DNA of 64,000 nt from Lignipirellula cremea (lineage in GTDB: Bacteria > Planctomycetota > Planctomycetia > Pirellulales > Pirellulaceae). The notes beneath the pieces are model-generated. The model saw only the letters and a program-made list of their open reading frames with translations. It was not told the DNA's origin and ran no database searches. Each line of letters begins with the position of its first letter. The stretch's first letter is position 1. This document shows, in pieces, positions 26,362 through 35,878 of the stretch. The stretch is taken from the NCBI RefSeq assembly GCF_007751035.1, contig NZ_CP036433.1, positions 2,151,001 to 2,215,000 on the forward strand, in the 5' to 3' direction. A program made the translations under genes and the position numbers.

Positions 26362-27660
26362 TTACGCCCAGTCGCGCGCCGCGCGGTAGCGCAGGCGATT
26401 GGCTTCGTCGTCGTTAACAAAGGTCTCTGTCTGGGGATCGATCGTGAGCTTCCGCTGCAGGATCCAGGACAACGCAGCAGCATGGCAGGCAATGTGCGAA
26501 CGTCGCATGACGGTTGGATTGCAAACCGCCTGCTGGCGGCTTTTGACGCAGTCAAAAAAGTTCCGCGCGTGCGCGGAGACATCGAGACCGCGGACCCGCT
26601 GGGTCTGCTCCAACTCTTTCGCCAGGGCGGGCGAGCTGGCGACGATCTCACCTTCGTCGCCCGTTTCTACGGAGCCTTCCTCGCCGACGAAACGAACCGG
26701 GCAGGTGCCCAGGCGGGTGATCCATCGCGGCCCGCGATTGCCGAACGGATCGGGCAGGAAGTCGATCAGCAGCTTCACGCCGTTCTGGTAGGTGCAGATG
26801 ATGTTCTGATCGGTCGGTTCATAAACCAGGGGCATGGTGTCGTCGGCCTGGTTGGCCCACTGGCACAGGTCGACCGTATGGGCGCCCCAGTCCAGCAGAC
26901 GAGCGCCGCTGTCAAAGTCGGCCTGGCCCCGCCAGCCGCCTGATACGTACTTCTTGTTATAAGGACGCCACGGCGCCGGACCGAGCCACATGTTCCAGTC
27001 GCAGTCCTGCTTCGCTGGCGTGGGTTCGCCGGGCAGCCATTCGTTCTGGAGCGACGGGATATAAACGGTCGCATGCAGTGTCTGCAGTTTCCCAAGCCGG
27101 CCAGTCTGGGCCAGCTCGACGACTTTTTGAAAGTTGGGCACGCTGCGACGCTGAGTGCCGGCCTGGAAAATGCGTTCTGTCTGTTCAAAGGTGCGGGAGA
27201 TGTTCTGGCAATCGCCGATCGTAATGCCGCAGGGTTTTTCGCTGTACACATCTTTGCCGGCTTCGGCTGCCAGGATCGACGCGGCTGCATGCCAGCGATC
27301 GCCCGTCGCGACCAGCACGGCGTCGATGTCGTCGCGGTCGAGCATCTGGCGGAAGTCGCTGTACAGCTTGCAATCGCGGTTCCCGTACGCCGTGTCGACC
27401 AGATCCTTGCCAGCGGCCCGGCGGGACTGCTGCACCTCGGCAATCGCGACGCATTGGACGTCTTTCAGCTGCAGGATCGACTTCATATCGTAGGTGCAGC
27501 GGGGGCCGATCCCGATCACGCCCAGCGTAATACGGTCCGACGCCGCGACCTGCTGTTCCGCAGCCTGGACACGGGGCGAAGCAAAGTACGGGACCGCCAT
27601 CGCGGCGGTGGCGGCCGCGGTTGTGGAAAGGAAGTCGCGGCGACTGGGGCTTTGGGTCAT
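26362..27660 (-). CDS. Exported Gfo/Idh/MocA family oxidoreductase
   Basis: 432 residues. The N-terminus SPSRRDFLSTTAAATAAMAV is a twin-arginine signal, so the enzyme is exported already folded with its nicotinamide cofactor. The Rossmann segment ITLGVIGIGPRCTYDM and the family motif VYSEKPCGIT (catalytic Lys-Pro) are present, followed by LDWGAHTVDLCQWA in the C-terminal beta-sheet domain. Planctomycetes carry many such exported paralogues, thought to oxidise or rearrange sugars; the substrate here is unknown. I use the ATG at 27660, which places the twin-arginine motif at the usual distance. Confidence 0.92.
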   Translation of the reverse strand: MTQSPSRRDFLSTTAAATAAMAVPYFASPRVQAAEQQVAASDRITLGVIGIGPRCTYDMKSILQLKDVQCVAIAEVQQSRRAAGKDLVDTAYGNRDCKLYSDFRQMLDRDDIDAVLVATGDRWHAAASILAAEAGKDVYSEKPCGITIGDCQNISRTFEQTERIFQAGTQRRSVPNFQKVVELAQTGRLGKLQTLHATVYIPSLQNEWLPGEPTPAKQDCDWNMWLGPAPWRPYNKKYVSGGWRGQADFDSGARLLDWGAHTVDLCQWANQADDTMPLVYEPTDQNIICTYQNGVKLLIDFLPDPFGNRGPRWITRLGTCPVRFVGEEGSVETGDEGEIVASSPALAKELEQTQRVRGLDVSAHARNFFDCVKSRQQAVCNPTVMRRSHIACHAAALSWILQRKLTIDPQTETFVNDDEANRLRYRAARDWA

Positions 27661-27871
27661 CGGTTCTGTCCTGCTGGAGAGTAGGGGGAGAGTCGGGGGT
27701 TGCGGGGGCCGACGTTCGCTTTGCCGCCAGGTCAAGGCGGCGGGGCGTCGGTGGGTCGCGGGATCTAGTATAATCGGTTCAGCGGCCGGATTGGCGAAGC
27801 GCCCCCGATACCCGAGTTACGGCGTCCCGCTGTGGCCGGATCGGATCGCGGCGCCTTTGCCGTGGCGACAA

Positions 27872-27917
27872 CTGTTTCCTTTCTCTTCTCTGAACTGTTC
27901 CCTTTCTCTTCTTTGAA
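27872..27917 (+). repeat. Two tandem 23-bp pyrimidine-rich repeats in a leader
   Basis: CTGTTTCCTTTCTCTTCTCT plus GAA (27872-27894) is followed directly by CTGTTCCCTTTCTCTTCTTT plus GAA (27895-27917), with two differences. They end 11 bases before the ATG at 27929, so they lie in the messenger leader. Confidence 0.8.
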
Positions 27918-27928
27918 AAGAGTGAACC

Positions 27929-28681
27929 ATGAAACGCACCTGGATCGTTCTCGCCGTTGGCGGCCTGTTGGGGGCGGCCTTTCATTCCGGGCAGGCAGAA
28001 GAGCAGCAGCCCGCTGTCGAGAAACAGCCGCCGATGGCAGGCACGTTGATTCTGGAAGACGACTTCGACCGGGACGAATCGACGCCCGGCAAGGAAGAGA
28101 TCGGCAACGGCTGGCGGAGCAACAGCGCCTGGCGGGCCAACGGCAAGCAGCAGGTCGACCTGATCGACGGCGCCATGTATGCCGTTCGGCACGCGGAGGC
28201 CGATCACGGCGTCGCCATATTTCACGATGCGGGCCTGCAGAACGGCTCCGTGCAGATGAAGTTCAAGCTCGGGAAAGGCGACAGCCTGGGGCTGGACTTT
28301 GTCGATCGTGAACTGGAGACGGTTCATGCGGGACACCTGTGCATGGCCCGCGTATCGTTGACCCGGTTGTCGCTGATCGATTCCAAAACGGGCCACATGG
28401 ATCTCAAGATTCGCGAACGTCGTCTGGCCGGCGACAAATCGCCCGAGCTGGGCAAACTGCTGCAGACCAAGTCGGCCCAGTTTCCGCTCGAACTGAAAGC
28501 CGACCAGTGGTACACGCTGCAGGTCGATATCGCAGGGGACACCATGCGCGCCAGCATCGACGGTAAAGAGATTGGCGCGTTCCAGTCCGAGGGGATTGGC
28601 CATCCGACCAAACGCTGGATCACGCTCGCCGTGAACAAGACCGCCTGGGTCGACGACGTGAAAATCTGGAAACGAGATTAA
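27929..28681 (+). CDS. Secreted LamG/DUF1080-like beta-sandwich protein
   Basis: 250 residues with a signal peptide ([23 protein letters not shown]). The mature part reads like a concanavalin-type jelly roll: EDDFDRDE near the N-terminus, [49 protein letters not shown] and [14 protein letters not shown] at the end. This resembles DUF1080 (3-keto-disaccharide hydrolase-like) and LamG domains that bind or cut sugars; I see no decisive catalytic residues. The leader contains a tandem pyrimidine-rich repeat. The next gene encodes an exported esterase-like hydrolase 129 bases on. Confidence 0.7.
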   Translation: MKRTWIVLAVGGLLGAAFHSGQAEEQQPAVEKQPPMAGTLILEDDFDRDESTPGKEEIGNGWRSNSAWRANGKQQVDLIDGAMYAVRHAEADHGVAIFHDAGLQNGSVQMKFKLGKGDSLGLDFVDRELETVHAGHLCMARVSLTRLSLIDSKTGHMDLKIRERRLAGDKSPELGKLLQTKSAQFPLELKADQWYTLQVDIAGDTMRASIDGKEIGAFQSEGIGHPTKRWITLAVNKTAWVDDVKIWKRD

Positions 28682-28810
28682 CCCAAGTCGTGATTCTGGT
28701 CGCCCCGGAAGGGCCGCGTTCCCGCAAGGGCGGGCGGCGCGCCGGGCAATGTCGAACCGCTACCGCACATCCTGGACCCGCACCCTGCCAGAGTTTCCAA
28801 GGCGCCCCGT

Positions 28811-29788
28811 ATGAAGATCTCCACAACCTTGCCATTCGTCCTGCTCGGCCTGTTTGGGGTTTCCACTCTCCATGGGGCCGATGAACCGGAAGTGAAATTG
28901 ACGCCTGGCGAAACGGCGATCCGAAAGCATCTTTCTGACGACGATTACCGCATCACGACCATACGCCTTTGGCCGAATGAAGCACCCGACGAACCCCGAC
29001 CGATCGGAGAGGAAACGGTCGTCAAAGGGGAACGCGGCGATCGGATCGAAAGAGTGACGCAGCCTTCGATGACCATCGCGCGGCCGACGAACGCGCCCAC
29101 GCCCACGCCGGCGGTGATCGTCTGCCCAGGCGGCGGTTATGGCTCCCTCGGGATTGAAACCGGGGGCGTCGATGTCGTCCAATGGCTCAAGGAGGCAGGC
29201 GTCGCCGGGGTCTATCTGAAGTATCGTGTTCCCAAACGCCATCAGGGCTACGCGATGCATCACCATGCACTTCAGGACATTCAGCGGGCCGTTTGCCTGT
29301 TGCGAAGCCGCGCCCAGGAACTGCAGATCGATCCCGATCGCATCGGAGTCATCGGCTTTTCGGCAGGCGGCAACCTTGCCGCGATGCTGTCGGGCAATCA
29401 TGGCACGATGGACCGACTCTATGAAAGGATCGACAAAGCGGATGAGGCCAGTTGTCGTCCCAATTTTGTGGCGATGGTGGCTCCGGCCTACCTGACGGAC
29501 CCGATCCTCTCCGATAACCTCGTCCCGGAATTGAAACTGGATACTGCCGATCGAAACCAGACGCCGCCGACCTTTATTGCTTCGGCCACAACAGACAAAT
29601 TCACGGTCGGCTCTTGTCACTATTTGCTGGCACTGCGGGATAAACGCGTCTCCGTCGAACTTCATCTCTACGAACGCGGCGGACATGCCGAGGGCATACA
29701 TGACGGGCCCGACAATCAATGGCCTGTCATGTTCAAGGACTGGATGCTCCGCAAAGGTCTACTTGGGGAATCGCACGCCGAGAAGTAA
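28811..29788 (+). CDS. Secreted alpha/beta hydrolase (acetyl-esterase-like)
   Basis: 325 residues with signal peptide (MKISTTLPFVLLGLFGVSTLHGA). The alpha/beta-hydrolase fold is shown by VIVCPGGGYGSLG (oxyanion-hole region), IGVIGFSAGGNLAA (nucleophile elbow with Ser), and YERGGHAEG with the catalytic His; an Asp is expected just before. This arrangement is that of planctomycete exported acetyl-xylan-esterase or sulphatase-locus type hydrolases acting on plant or algal sugar esters; substrate not known. It may be cotranscribed with the LamG-like protein upstream. Confidence 0.88.
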   Translation: MKISTTLPFVLLGLFGVSTLHGADEPEVKLTPGETAIRKHLSDDDYRITTIRLWPNEAPDEPRPIGEETVVKGERGDRIERVTQPSMTIARPTNAPTPTPAVIVCPGGGYGSLGIETGGVDVVQWLKEAGVAGVYLKYRVPKRHQGYAMHHHALQDIQRAVCLLRSRAQELQIDPDRIGVIGFSAGGNLAAMLSGNHGTMDRLYERIDKADEASCRPNFVAMVAPAYLTDPILSDNLVPELKLDTADRNQTPPTFIASATTDKFTVGSCHYLLALRDKRVSVELHLYERGGHAEGIHDGPDNQWPVMFKDWMLRKGLLGESHAEK

Positions 29789-30096
29789 GGCTGTGGAAAC
29801 GATTGGCGTAGCGTCGCGTCCTCAGAAGGCCTGCGGGGGCGACGACTGGTCCGGGCAGGTTAACGATCCCCCAGCGGGAAGTTCTCCAGGGTTCTCTGGG
29901 AGTAGGGAAAAACTGAAATTGCAGGAAATCGAGGGTTTTGCTATCTATCGGCGAGTTCCCTTTGAGCCCGCCAGTTCTGGCCGCCGTTTCGCCGGCGCGG
30001 AACGCGCGTGCGCCGGCCTGCTTGTCAAACACCCTCGAAGAACGGCCAGCCGCGACGCCTTGGGCAACCGCATGGCGCCAACAAGGCAGACGTTCG
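29789..30096. other. Intergenic before the polymerase-like gene
   Basis: No separate gene is supported. The downstream frame stays open back to 29938, but the 53 residues before 30097 lack any signal or hydrophobic pattern. A short CTCC/GGAG inverted pair lies at about 29885-29903. Confidence 0.35.
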
Positions 30097-32787
30097 ATGG
30101 CTACCACTCGCTCCTTCGCTTCGACCTCCCACAGATCGCTGCGGCTTGATCTGGCCGGAAAAATCTCGCAAGGGATCGACTTCCTGCTGGCAGGGGTGTT
30201 TTTCGTCGTGCCGCTGTTCATGGGCGGCGTCCATCCGTTTGGTCGTTTGCTGTACATCTCGCTGGTTGGTCTGCTCGCGATAGGGTGGTGCCTGAAGCAG
30301 GCGTTTTCTTCGCAAGGGACGTATCGCCCTTCCGGTGTGGAGTGGCTGTTGCTGGGCGGGTTTCTGGCGACGGCGATACAGATTGCTCCGCTGCCGGGTA
30401 ACCTGCTGCAGAGCGTGTCTCCCGCGCTCGCGGAAATGCTGCCTGCCTGGTCGAATGCCGATAGCTCCGGCGGCTCGCTGGGATGCTGGCAGACGCTTTC
30501 TTTCACCCCCTACCAGAGTCGTCTGGGGATTGCCGTTTATTTGTCGCACGCTTTGCTGTTTATCGTGCTGATGCAGCGTTTAGCCTCGCTGGAAGATATC
30601 CAGCGGTTGCTGCGCGTGATCGCCTGCGCTACGGTGGGCATGGCGACGCTCGGCGTGCTGCAGGTATTCGCCGGGAACGGCCGGTATCTGTGGGTCTATG
30701 ATTATCCTTTTAACGACACCACTCGCGATGCGGTGGGAACGTTTGGCAACGGCAATCATTTCTGCCATTTTCTGGCGTTAGGAATCGGCCCGCTGCTGTG
30801 GACCCTGTTTGCCTCGCTCAAGACCGAAGACGCGGGCTCCTCGCAATCTGGCAGGTCCAAATCCGGATCGTCGGGCAGGTCGCGTTTCGGGCCGTCGCCG
30901 CAGCGACCCTTTCGCTGGGAAATGCTGGTCGTGATGGCGGGCCTGGCGATCACGGCCCTGGCCGGCGTGCTGTCGTATTCGCGCGGCGGGGCGTTTGTGA
31001 TGGTCATCGCCGGGGCGATCACCATGATTATTTACTCCTTGAAAAAAGTCATCCAGCTGAACGCGTTTTACGTGATTGTCGCCGCCGGTCTGCTCGTTGC
31101 CTGCGCCGCCTGGGCGCTGGAAGACTCCCGTTGGCTTAGCGAAGTCGACAGGCTGGCGACAGCTGAACTGGACAGCATCGACTCCAATGCAATCCGTCGC
31201 CGGTTATGGGCGGCCGATCTGGAACTGGCGGCGAAATTTCCCCTGCTGGGAACCGGCGCCGGCAGCCACGCCGACGCTGCTCCGGTAACGTTCCAGCGCG
31301 CCCTCAATTCAGACGCCACCCACGCCGAGAACGGCTATGTTCATCTGGTGATGGAGAATGGCGGCCTGGCTCTGGGACTGGCGCTGGTTGGCATTGGCTA
31401 CCTGTTTGTTTGGATGTTCCGAGTGCTGCGATCCAGCGACCTGGGAATGGTGGCCTGTGGAGCGGGATTGATTGCCGCTCTCTGTGTTTCCCTCACGCAA
31501 TCGCTGTGGGACTTTATCTGGTATTCGCCGGCTTGCCTGGCATCGACGCTGGCGATGGCGGCCTGCCTGTGCCGACTGGCCCAGCTGCAGAAAGCCAGTC
31601 TGAAGTCGGGAAGCCAGCGAACGAAGAGCTCGCTGGCGGTGGGCCGCCTGGCCTGGGGATCCGCGGCGATCTGCCTGTGCGGACTGCTGGCGATGAGCCT
31701 TGCCATCTGGACGCCAGTCGCCAGGGCGGCTGGCGACTGGGACAACTACTTGCGCGTGAGCACGCGTTCGACCGAATCCGATATCAAGTTCCATTCCGAA
31801 GTGCTGGGGCTACGCCAGGTGGTGCGCCAGAATCCGCACAACGGACGGGCGCATCTTTATTTATCCCACCGGTATCTGGCGCTGTTCGACCAGCGTCAGG
31901 AGAGAAGCGCCATGGGGATGCGGCTGCATCCGATCCGCCAGGCTGCCAACGCCTCGGGCTTCGCATCCCCGGCCGAAGTCCGCCAATGGGTGCAGGCCGC
32001 GACCGGGGAAAACTTCCGACTGCTGCTGCTGGCTCGCAAGCATGCGCAGCGTGCGTTGCATTTGTGCCCTTTGCTGGGAGAAGCCTACGTCACGCTGGCC
32101 TTGACCGACTTTCTTGAGGGATCGCAAACGGGCCGCGTGGCGGAGCTGTTGGAACAAGCGCACCGCGTGCGACCTTTTTCTGGGAAGATCCTGCTGGCTG
32201 CGGGAATCGAGGAAAACGATCAGGGCCGAAGCGACCAGGCCCTGGAGCTTTGGAAACAGGCTTACCAGATCGACCCCAGCGTACGCCAGGAAATGATCGA
32301 TGCTTTGACTCCCTTTATGTCGCCGGAATTTTTCTTCACGGAATTCCAGTGCCAGGGAACCGACGCACTGCACTTAATGAGGACGTACCATAAGACCGGC
32401 CGCCCAGAGGAAGCCCGGGCGACCGCGAGCGTGGCGGTGGGCATGTTCGAGGAAACCGCATCCGCCGCTGGCTCCCCCACCCTGTCGGGCATCTGGTGGA
32501 ATCGGGCGTCCAACATGCACGAATTCCTGAAGCACTATGAAGATGCAGTGCGGTGCAGTCAGCAAGCCGTGAAAGCGATGCCCAATGTCCTTCCCTACCG
32601 GCAGCGGCTGATCTCGAACCTGCTGCTAAGCGAAAATTTTGAAGAAGCCGAAAGGCAGCTCAAATGGGCCCGTTCGCGGGAGCCGCAGAACAAAGTCTTT
32701 GAGGACCTGATGGTGCGGGCCCGTCGCGGCATGCTCGAAAACCAGGGCGCCGCCAGCGCTTCGAATCCGCAGCCCGACATTCGCTAG
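30097..32787 (+). CDS. O-antigen ligase/polymerase-like membrane protein with TPR tail
   Basis: 896 residues. About a dozen transmembrane segments fill residues 25-540, with the Wzy/WaaL hallmark LSYSRGGAFVMVIAG and a large loop containing GTGAGSHADAAP and HAENGYVHLVMENGGL (catalytic-loop type His/Arg region). The C-terminal 330 residues are tetratricopeptide-like helix pairs (for example HLYLSHRYLALF, AHRVRPFSGKILLAAGIEEND). The protein probably joins or polymerises surface polysaccharide, with the TPR part facing the periplasm. It begins at the ATG at 30097; a longer start at 29938 is open but unlikely. Confidence 0.82.
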   Translation: MATTRSFASTSHRSLRLDLAGKISQGIDFLLAGVFFVVPLFMGGVHPFGRLLYISLVGLLAIGWCLKQAFSSQGTYRPSGVEWLLLGGFLATAIQIAPLPGNLLQSVSPALAEMLPAWSNADSSGGSLGCWQTLSFTPYQSRLGIAVYLSHALLFIVLMQRLASLEDIQRLLRVIACATVGMATLGVLQVFAGNGRYLWVYDYPFNDTTRDAVGTFGNGNHFCHFLALGIGPLLWTLFASLKTEDAGSSQSGRSKSGSSGRSRFGPSPQRPFRWEMLVVMAGLAITALAGVLSYSRGGAFVMVIAGAITMIIYSLKKVIQLNAFYVIVAAGLLVACAAWALEDSRWLSEVDRLATAELDSIDSNAIRRRLWAADLELAAKFPLLGTGAGSHADAAPVTFQRALNSDATHAENGYVHLVMENGGLALGLALVGIGYLFVWMFRVLRSSDLGMVACGAGLIAALCVSLTQSLWDFIWYSPACLASTLAMAACLCRLAQLQKASLKSGSQRTKSSLAVGRLAWGSAAICLCGLLAMSLAIWTPVARAAGDWDNYLRVSTRSTESDIKFHSEVLGLRQVVRQNPHNGRAHLYLSHRYLALFDQRQERSAMGMRLHPIRQAANASGFASPAEVRQWVQAATGENFRLLLLARKHAQRALHLCPLLGEAYVTLALTDFLEGSQTGRVAELLEQAHRVRPFSGKILLAAGIEENDQGRSDQALELWKQAYQIDPSVRQEMIDALTPFMSPEFFFTEFQCQGTDALHLMRTYHKTGRPEEARATASVAVGMFEETASAAGSPTLSGIWWNRASNMHEFLKHYEDAVRCSQQAVKAMPNVLPYRQRLISNLLLSENFEEAERQLKWARSREPQNKVFEDLMVRARRGMLENQGAASASNPQPDIR

Positions 32788-33074
32788 CCGGCCGCGAGTT
32801 CTCTTCTGCTGCGTCGCACAACGCCGCCGGAAAAAGCGTCTGCTGATTGCGTTGCCTCGCTTGTGCACGTGCGGCCTGGGGCGGTTCCCGGCCGGTTCTC
32901 GCGCTCGGATCAGCGTATTTTTGACGCGCCTCGCCCCGCAGGACTGGATCTTTCGTTCCGGTTCGCTGAAGGATATTCGGTTCCACCAGAGGTTGCTTGT
33001 GGGCGGTGCGGGCGGTCCCTATAATTCACCCCAAACTGGGCAACAAGGCACCGATCTCCGTGGGGACCAGGCTA

Positions 33075-34469
33075 ATGGCTTCGGGCGAGACTGCAGAAAA
33101 CAACGAGGATGGCGGCGACTGGATCGGCCTGTTTGTGGCGGTGGCCGCAATCGCGATTCTGGTCGGCTTGTACTTCCTCCCCTGGCATCTTCCCTTCCTG
33201 TTGATGTCGGTGGTGGTGATTTCGATCGTGATCTGGCAGGCGTGCGATCCGTTCGCCGACGCCGCCCAGTGGATCGGTACAACCCTTGGCGTGCCAGGTT
33301 CCGTCCGCGGGGCGACGCTCGATGCGGTTGCCAGCAGTCTGCCGGAACTGTTCAGCGGTATCTTTTTTGTGGTGCTGGCCATTTCGGAGGCTTCCACCAG
33401 CGGCGATGCGGCCGCCCAGAGCCTGGCCCGGCAAGCGGCCGGTTCGGAAGGGTTTGGATCGACCATCGCCACCTGCGCCGGCAGCGCGGTTTACAACATG
33501 ATTCTGATTCCGGCCATCGTCACCATGACGATTGCTTTCTATCGCCGCAGCCGCCCTACGATTGACGTAGAAGATGAAGTGCTGGCCCGCGACGGCGTCT
33601 GGTTCCTTATCTGCGAACTGGCCCTGCTGGTCTTCCTGTTCCAGAACGTGATGTACTGGTGGATGGGGCTGGTGCTGATCGGCATGTATATCGTGTATAT
33701 CTGCCAGCTCTATCGCGACACGCGTGTTTTCCAGAAAAGGATGCACGCACTCAAGATGTACTTCGAAGAGCATGGCGCCGACGCGACCACCTCCGAGGTG
33801 GTTTCCGGTCTGGCCGCGCAGAACATCAAAGTGCATCACCTGCTGGTCGACAACTCCCGGGCCGAGTTCCGTGCGGGAGACCTGCAGGAAGAAGAGGAAG
33901 AAGAAGACGCGCCCGATGGCGCCGGCGTGTTCTTTGGTTTCCTGGAAATTCCGCTCAACCATGTGACCGCCTGGGCCATTATTCTCTGCAGCACAGCGCT
34001 GGCGGCTGGGGCCTGTTACTTCCTGGTCGAGGCCACCCGGGGCACGGCGACAGAGCTGGGGATTCCCACGTTCTTTGTGGCGGTAATCCTGGCGGCGGCC
34101 GCTTCGAGCGTGCCGGATACCTTCCTGTCGGTTGGCTCCGCCATGCGGGGCGATGACTCGGGCGCCGTGTCGAATGCCTTTGGCTCGAACATTTTTGATA
34201 TCTGCATCTGCCTATCGGTGCCCCTGCTGGTGAACTCGTATCTGGTCGGCTGGGGGCCGGTCTCCCTGACCCAGGACGGCGAGCCGATCGCGGGGCTGGT
34301 GGGCTTACGAATCAGCCTGTTCGTGCTGACGGGGATTACGCTGGGAATTATGTGGCACAACCGGCAGCTCACGTTCCGCAAATCGCTGATCCTGTGCGGC
34401 CTGTACGCGCTGTTCATTGCGTACGCCGTGCTGGGTTCTCTGGGCCTGCTGGAACAGCTGGGCATGTAG
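33075..34469 (+). CDS. Sodium/calcium exchanger (CaCA) family protein
   Basis: 464 residues, ten or so transmembrane segments with the two alpha-repeats of cation/Ca2+ antiporters: GATLDAVASSLPELFSGIFF in the first half and ASSVPDTFLSVGSAMRGDDS with NAFGSNIFDICICLSVP in the second. A hydrophilic cytoplasmic loop of about 100 residues between the halves has a strongly acidic patch (EEEEEEDAP), which could bind Ca2+. It should exchange Na+ or H+ for Ca2+ across the inner membrane. ATG at 33075. The next gene starts 32 bases on. Confidence 0.92.
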   Translation: MASGETAENNEDGGDWIGLFVAVAAIAILVGLYFLPWHLPFLLMSVVVISIVIWQACDPFADAAQWIGTTLGVPGSVRGATLDAVASSLPELFSGIFFVVLAISEASTSGDAAAQSLARQAAGSEGFGSTIATCAGSAVYNMILIPAIVTMTIAFYRRSRPTIDVEDEVLARDGVWFLICELALLVFLFQNVMYWWMGLVLIGMYIVYICQLYRDTRVFQKRMHALKMYFEEHGADATTSEVVSGLAAQNIKVHHLLVDNSRAEFRAGDLQEEEEEEDAPDGAGVFFGFLEIPLNHVTAWAIILCSTALAAGACYFLVEATRGTATELGIPTFFVAVILAAAASSVPDTFLSVGSAMRGDDSGAVSNAFGSNIFDICICLSVPLLVNSYLVGWGPVSLTQDGEPIAGLVGLRISLFVLTGITLGIMWHNRQLTFRKSLILCGLYALFIAYAVLGSLGLLEQLGM

Positions 34470-34501
34470 CTGCAAGTTCGCCCCCCTCGCCGGGAGACGC
34501 C

Positions 34502-35662
34502 ATGTCGCAATGGAGCATGCCGATCAGGGCAGGCTGGAAGCTGCGCGTGGTTACGGGCGCCTCGAAGGGGAAAGAGTACGACCTGAAAACGGGCCGCTAC
34601 CTGCTCGGCAGCAGCCCCCAGTCGACCATTTGCATCCCCGATCCCAGCATCGCCAGCCAGCATGTGGAACTGGACGTGCAGGCCGACCATGTGCAGGTTG
34701 TCGATCGCTCGGGCGCATTCCAGGCAGTGCTCGTCAACGGACGGCCCCAGTCGCACTACCGGGCTGCTCCTGGCGATGAGGTCCGCATCGGCGTGTTCGC
34801 TTTTCAGTTGATCAACGCCGGCGTGGTCGCCGCCCAGCCGCCGACGGCGGCGCCGGACTGGTTCGAGGGGCATGTCGACAATTGGTCGGGGCGACTGCGG
34901 CAACTTGCGCCGCACTGGCAGGTGGCGCTGGTCACCGGCACGCTGGCCTCGCTGCTGCTGCTGATGATGGTGTTGACGTCGAACACCAAACTGGCGCCGA
35001 TCAGCGTCCTGGCGGCCAGTCTGGTCGCGCCCGCCACGCTGTTGACCTGGCTGATTGACAAGTACGACAAGACGGGCATCTCCCTGCGCACCCTGGCGAT
35101 CACCTTTCTGCTGGGCGGGGCGATCGGCTTTGTGGCGACGCTCGTCTCTGCCATGTTTATCGGCTTGCTGTTGGGCGGACTGCTGCTGGCGCCCGTTTTT
35201 GCGGGCGTCTTTGAAGAGCCGGCCAAACTGCTGGCGACAGCCTGGCGGTGGCGGCATCCGGCTTATGACCGGCCGATGGACGGGCTTATTCTGGGAGCGG
35301 CCAGCGGCTTTGGCTTTGCCGTGTTTGAAACGGCTGGCTACTTCCTGGAAACGATGCTGGAAGACGGCGTTGGCGTCGGCATCTGGGTGGTGGTAATCCG
35401 CAGCTTGTGCTCCCCGTTCGGCCATGGCTTGTGGACGGCGATTGTGTGCGCCGCCTTCTGGCAGTCGGGCCGCAAACTGAAAACGGCCGTGAAAGATCGC
35501 CGGTTCCAGATCGCCTTTGGGACGGCCGTCGGACTGCATGCCCTGTGGAACCTGGGCGCCAGCATTGGCTTCCTGGGGCTGGGCCTGCCGTTCTGCATCG
35601 GGTCCGCTTACCTGAGTTATCAGCAGTTTTTCAAGCGGTTGAACAATAACGGCTATATGTAG
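34502..35662 (+). CDS. FHA domain fused to PrsW-family intramembrane protease
   Basis: 386 residues. Residues 8-105 form an FHA domain (RYLLGSSPQSTICIPDPSIASQHVEL, then VLVNGR), which binds phosphothreonine peptides. Eight or so membrane segments follow with PrsW protease motifs: FEEPAKLL (paired Glu), DGLILGAASGFGFAVFE, FGHGLWTAI and GLHALWN, containing the conserved Glu and His residues. PrsW cuts membrane anti-sigma factors in Bacillus. A phosphopeptide-reading domain on the same chain suggests recruitment of phosphorylated substrates. It follows the exchanger gene closely and may be cotranscribed. Confidence 0.88.
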   Translation: MSQWSMPIRAGWKLRVVTGASKGKEYDLKTGRYLLGSSPQSTICIPDPSIASQHVELDVQADHVQVVDRSGAFQAVLVNGRPQSHYRAAPGDEVRIGVFAFQLINAGVVAAQPPTAAPDWFEGHVDNWSGRLRQLAPHWQVALVTGTLASLLLLMMVLTSNTKLAPISVLAASLVAPATLLTWLIDKYDKTGISLRTLAITFLLGGAIGFVATLVSAMFIGLLLGGLLLAPVFAGVFEEPAKLLATAWRWRHPAYDRPMDGLILGAASGFGFAVFETAGYFLETMLEDGVGVGIWVVVIRSLCSPFGHGLWTAIVCAAFWQSGRKLKTAVKDRRFQIAFGTAVGLHALWNLGASIGFLGLGLPFCIGSAYLSYQQFFKRLNNNGYM

Positions 35663-35878
35663 TCCGTCGGCTGGATTTCTTCCCCGATGCGGGCCGTGCT
35701 CTGCCCGGCAAAGTCGAGCGGGAGACAAATTGGGTCAGCGATGCGGGCCGGGAATGGCTTTCCCCTGCAGGCCGGGTTAGACTCGAAAGGAATTCTCCGC
35801 TTCCTGCCGGCCGCCGCATACCGAAACAGCTTGCCTGGTCGCTGGCCGCTTCCTACCTTTGCAGGCCCTCGCCTTCTC

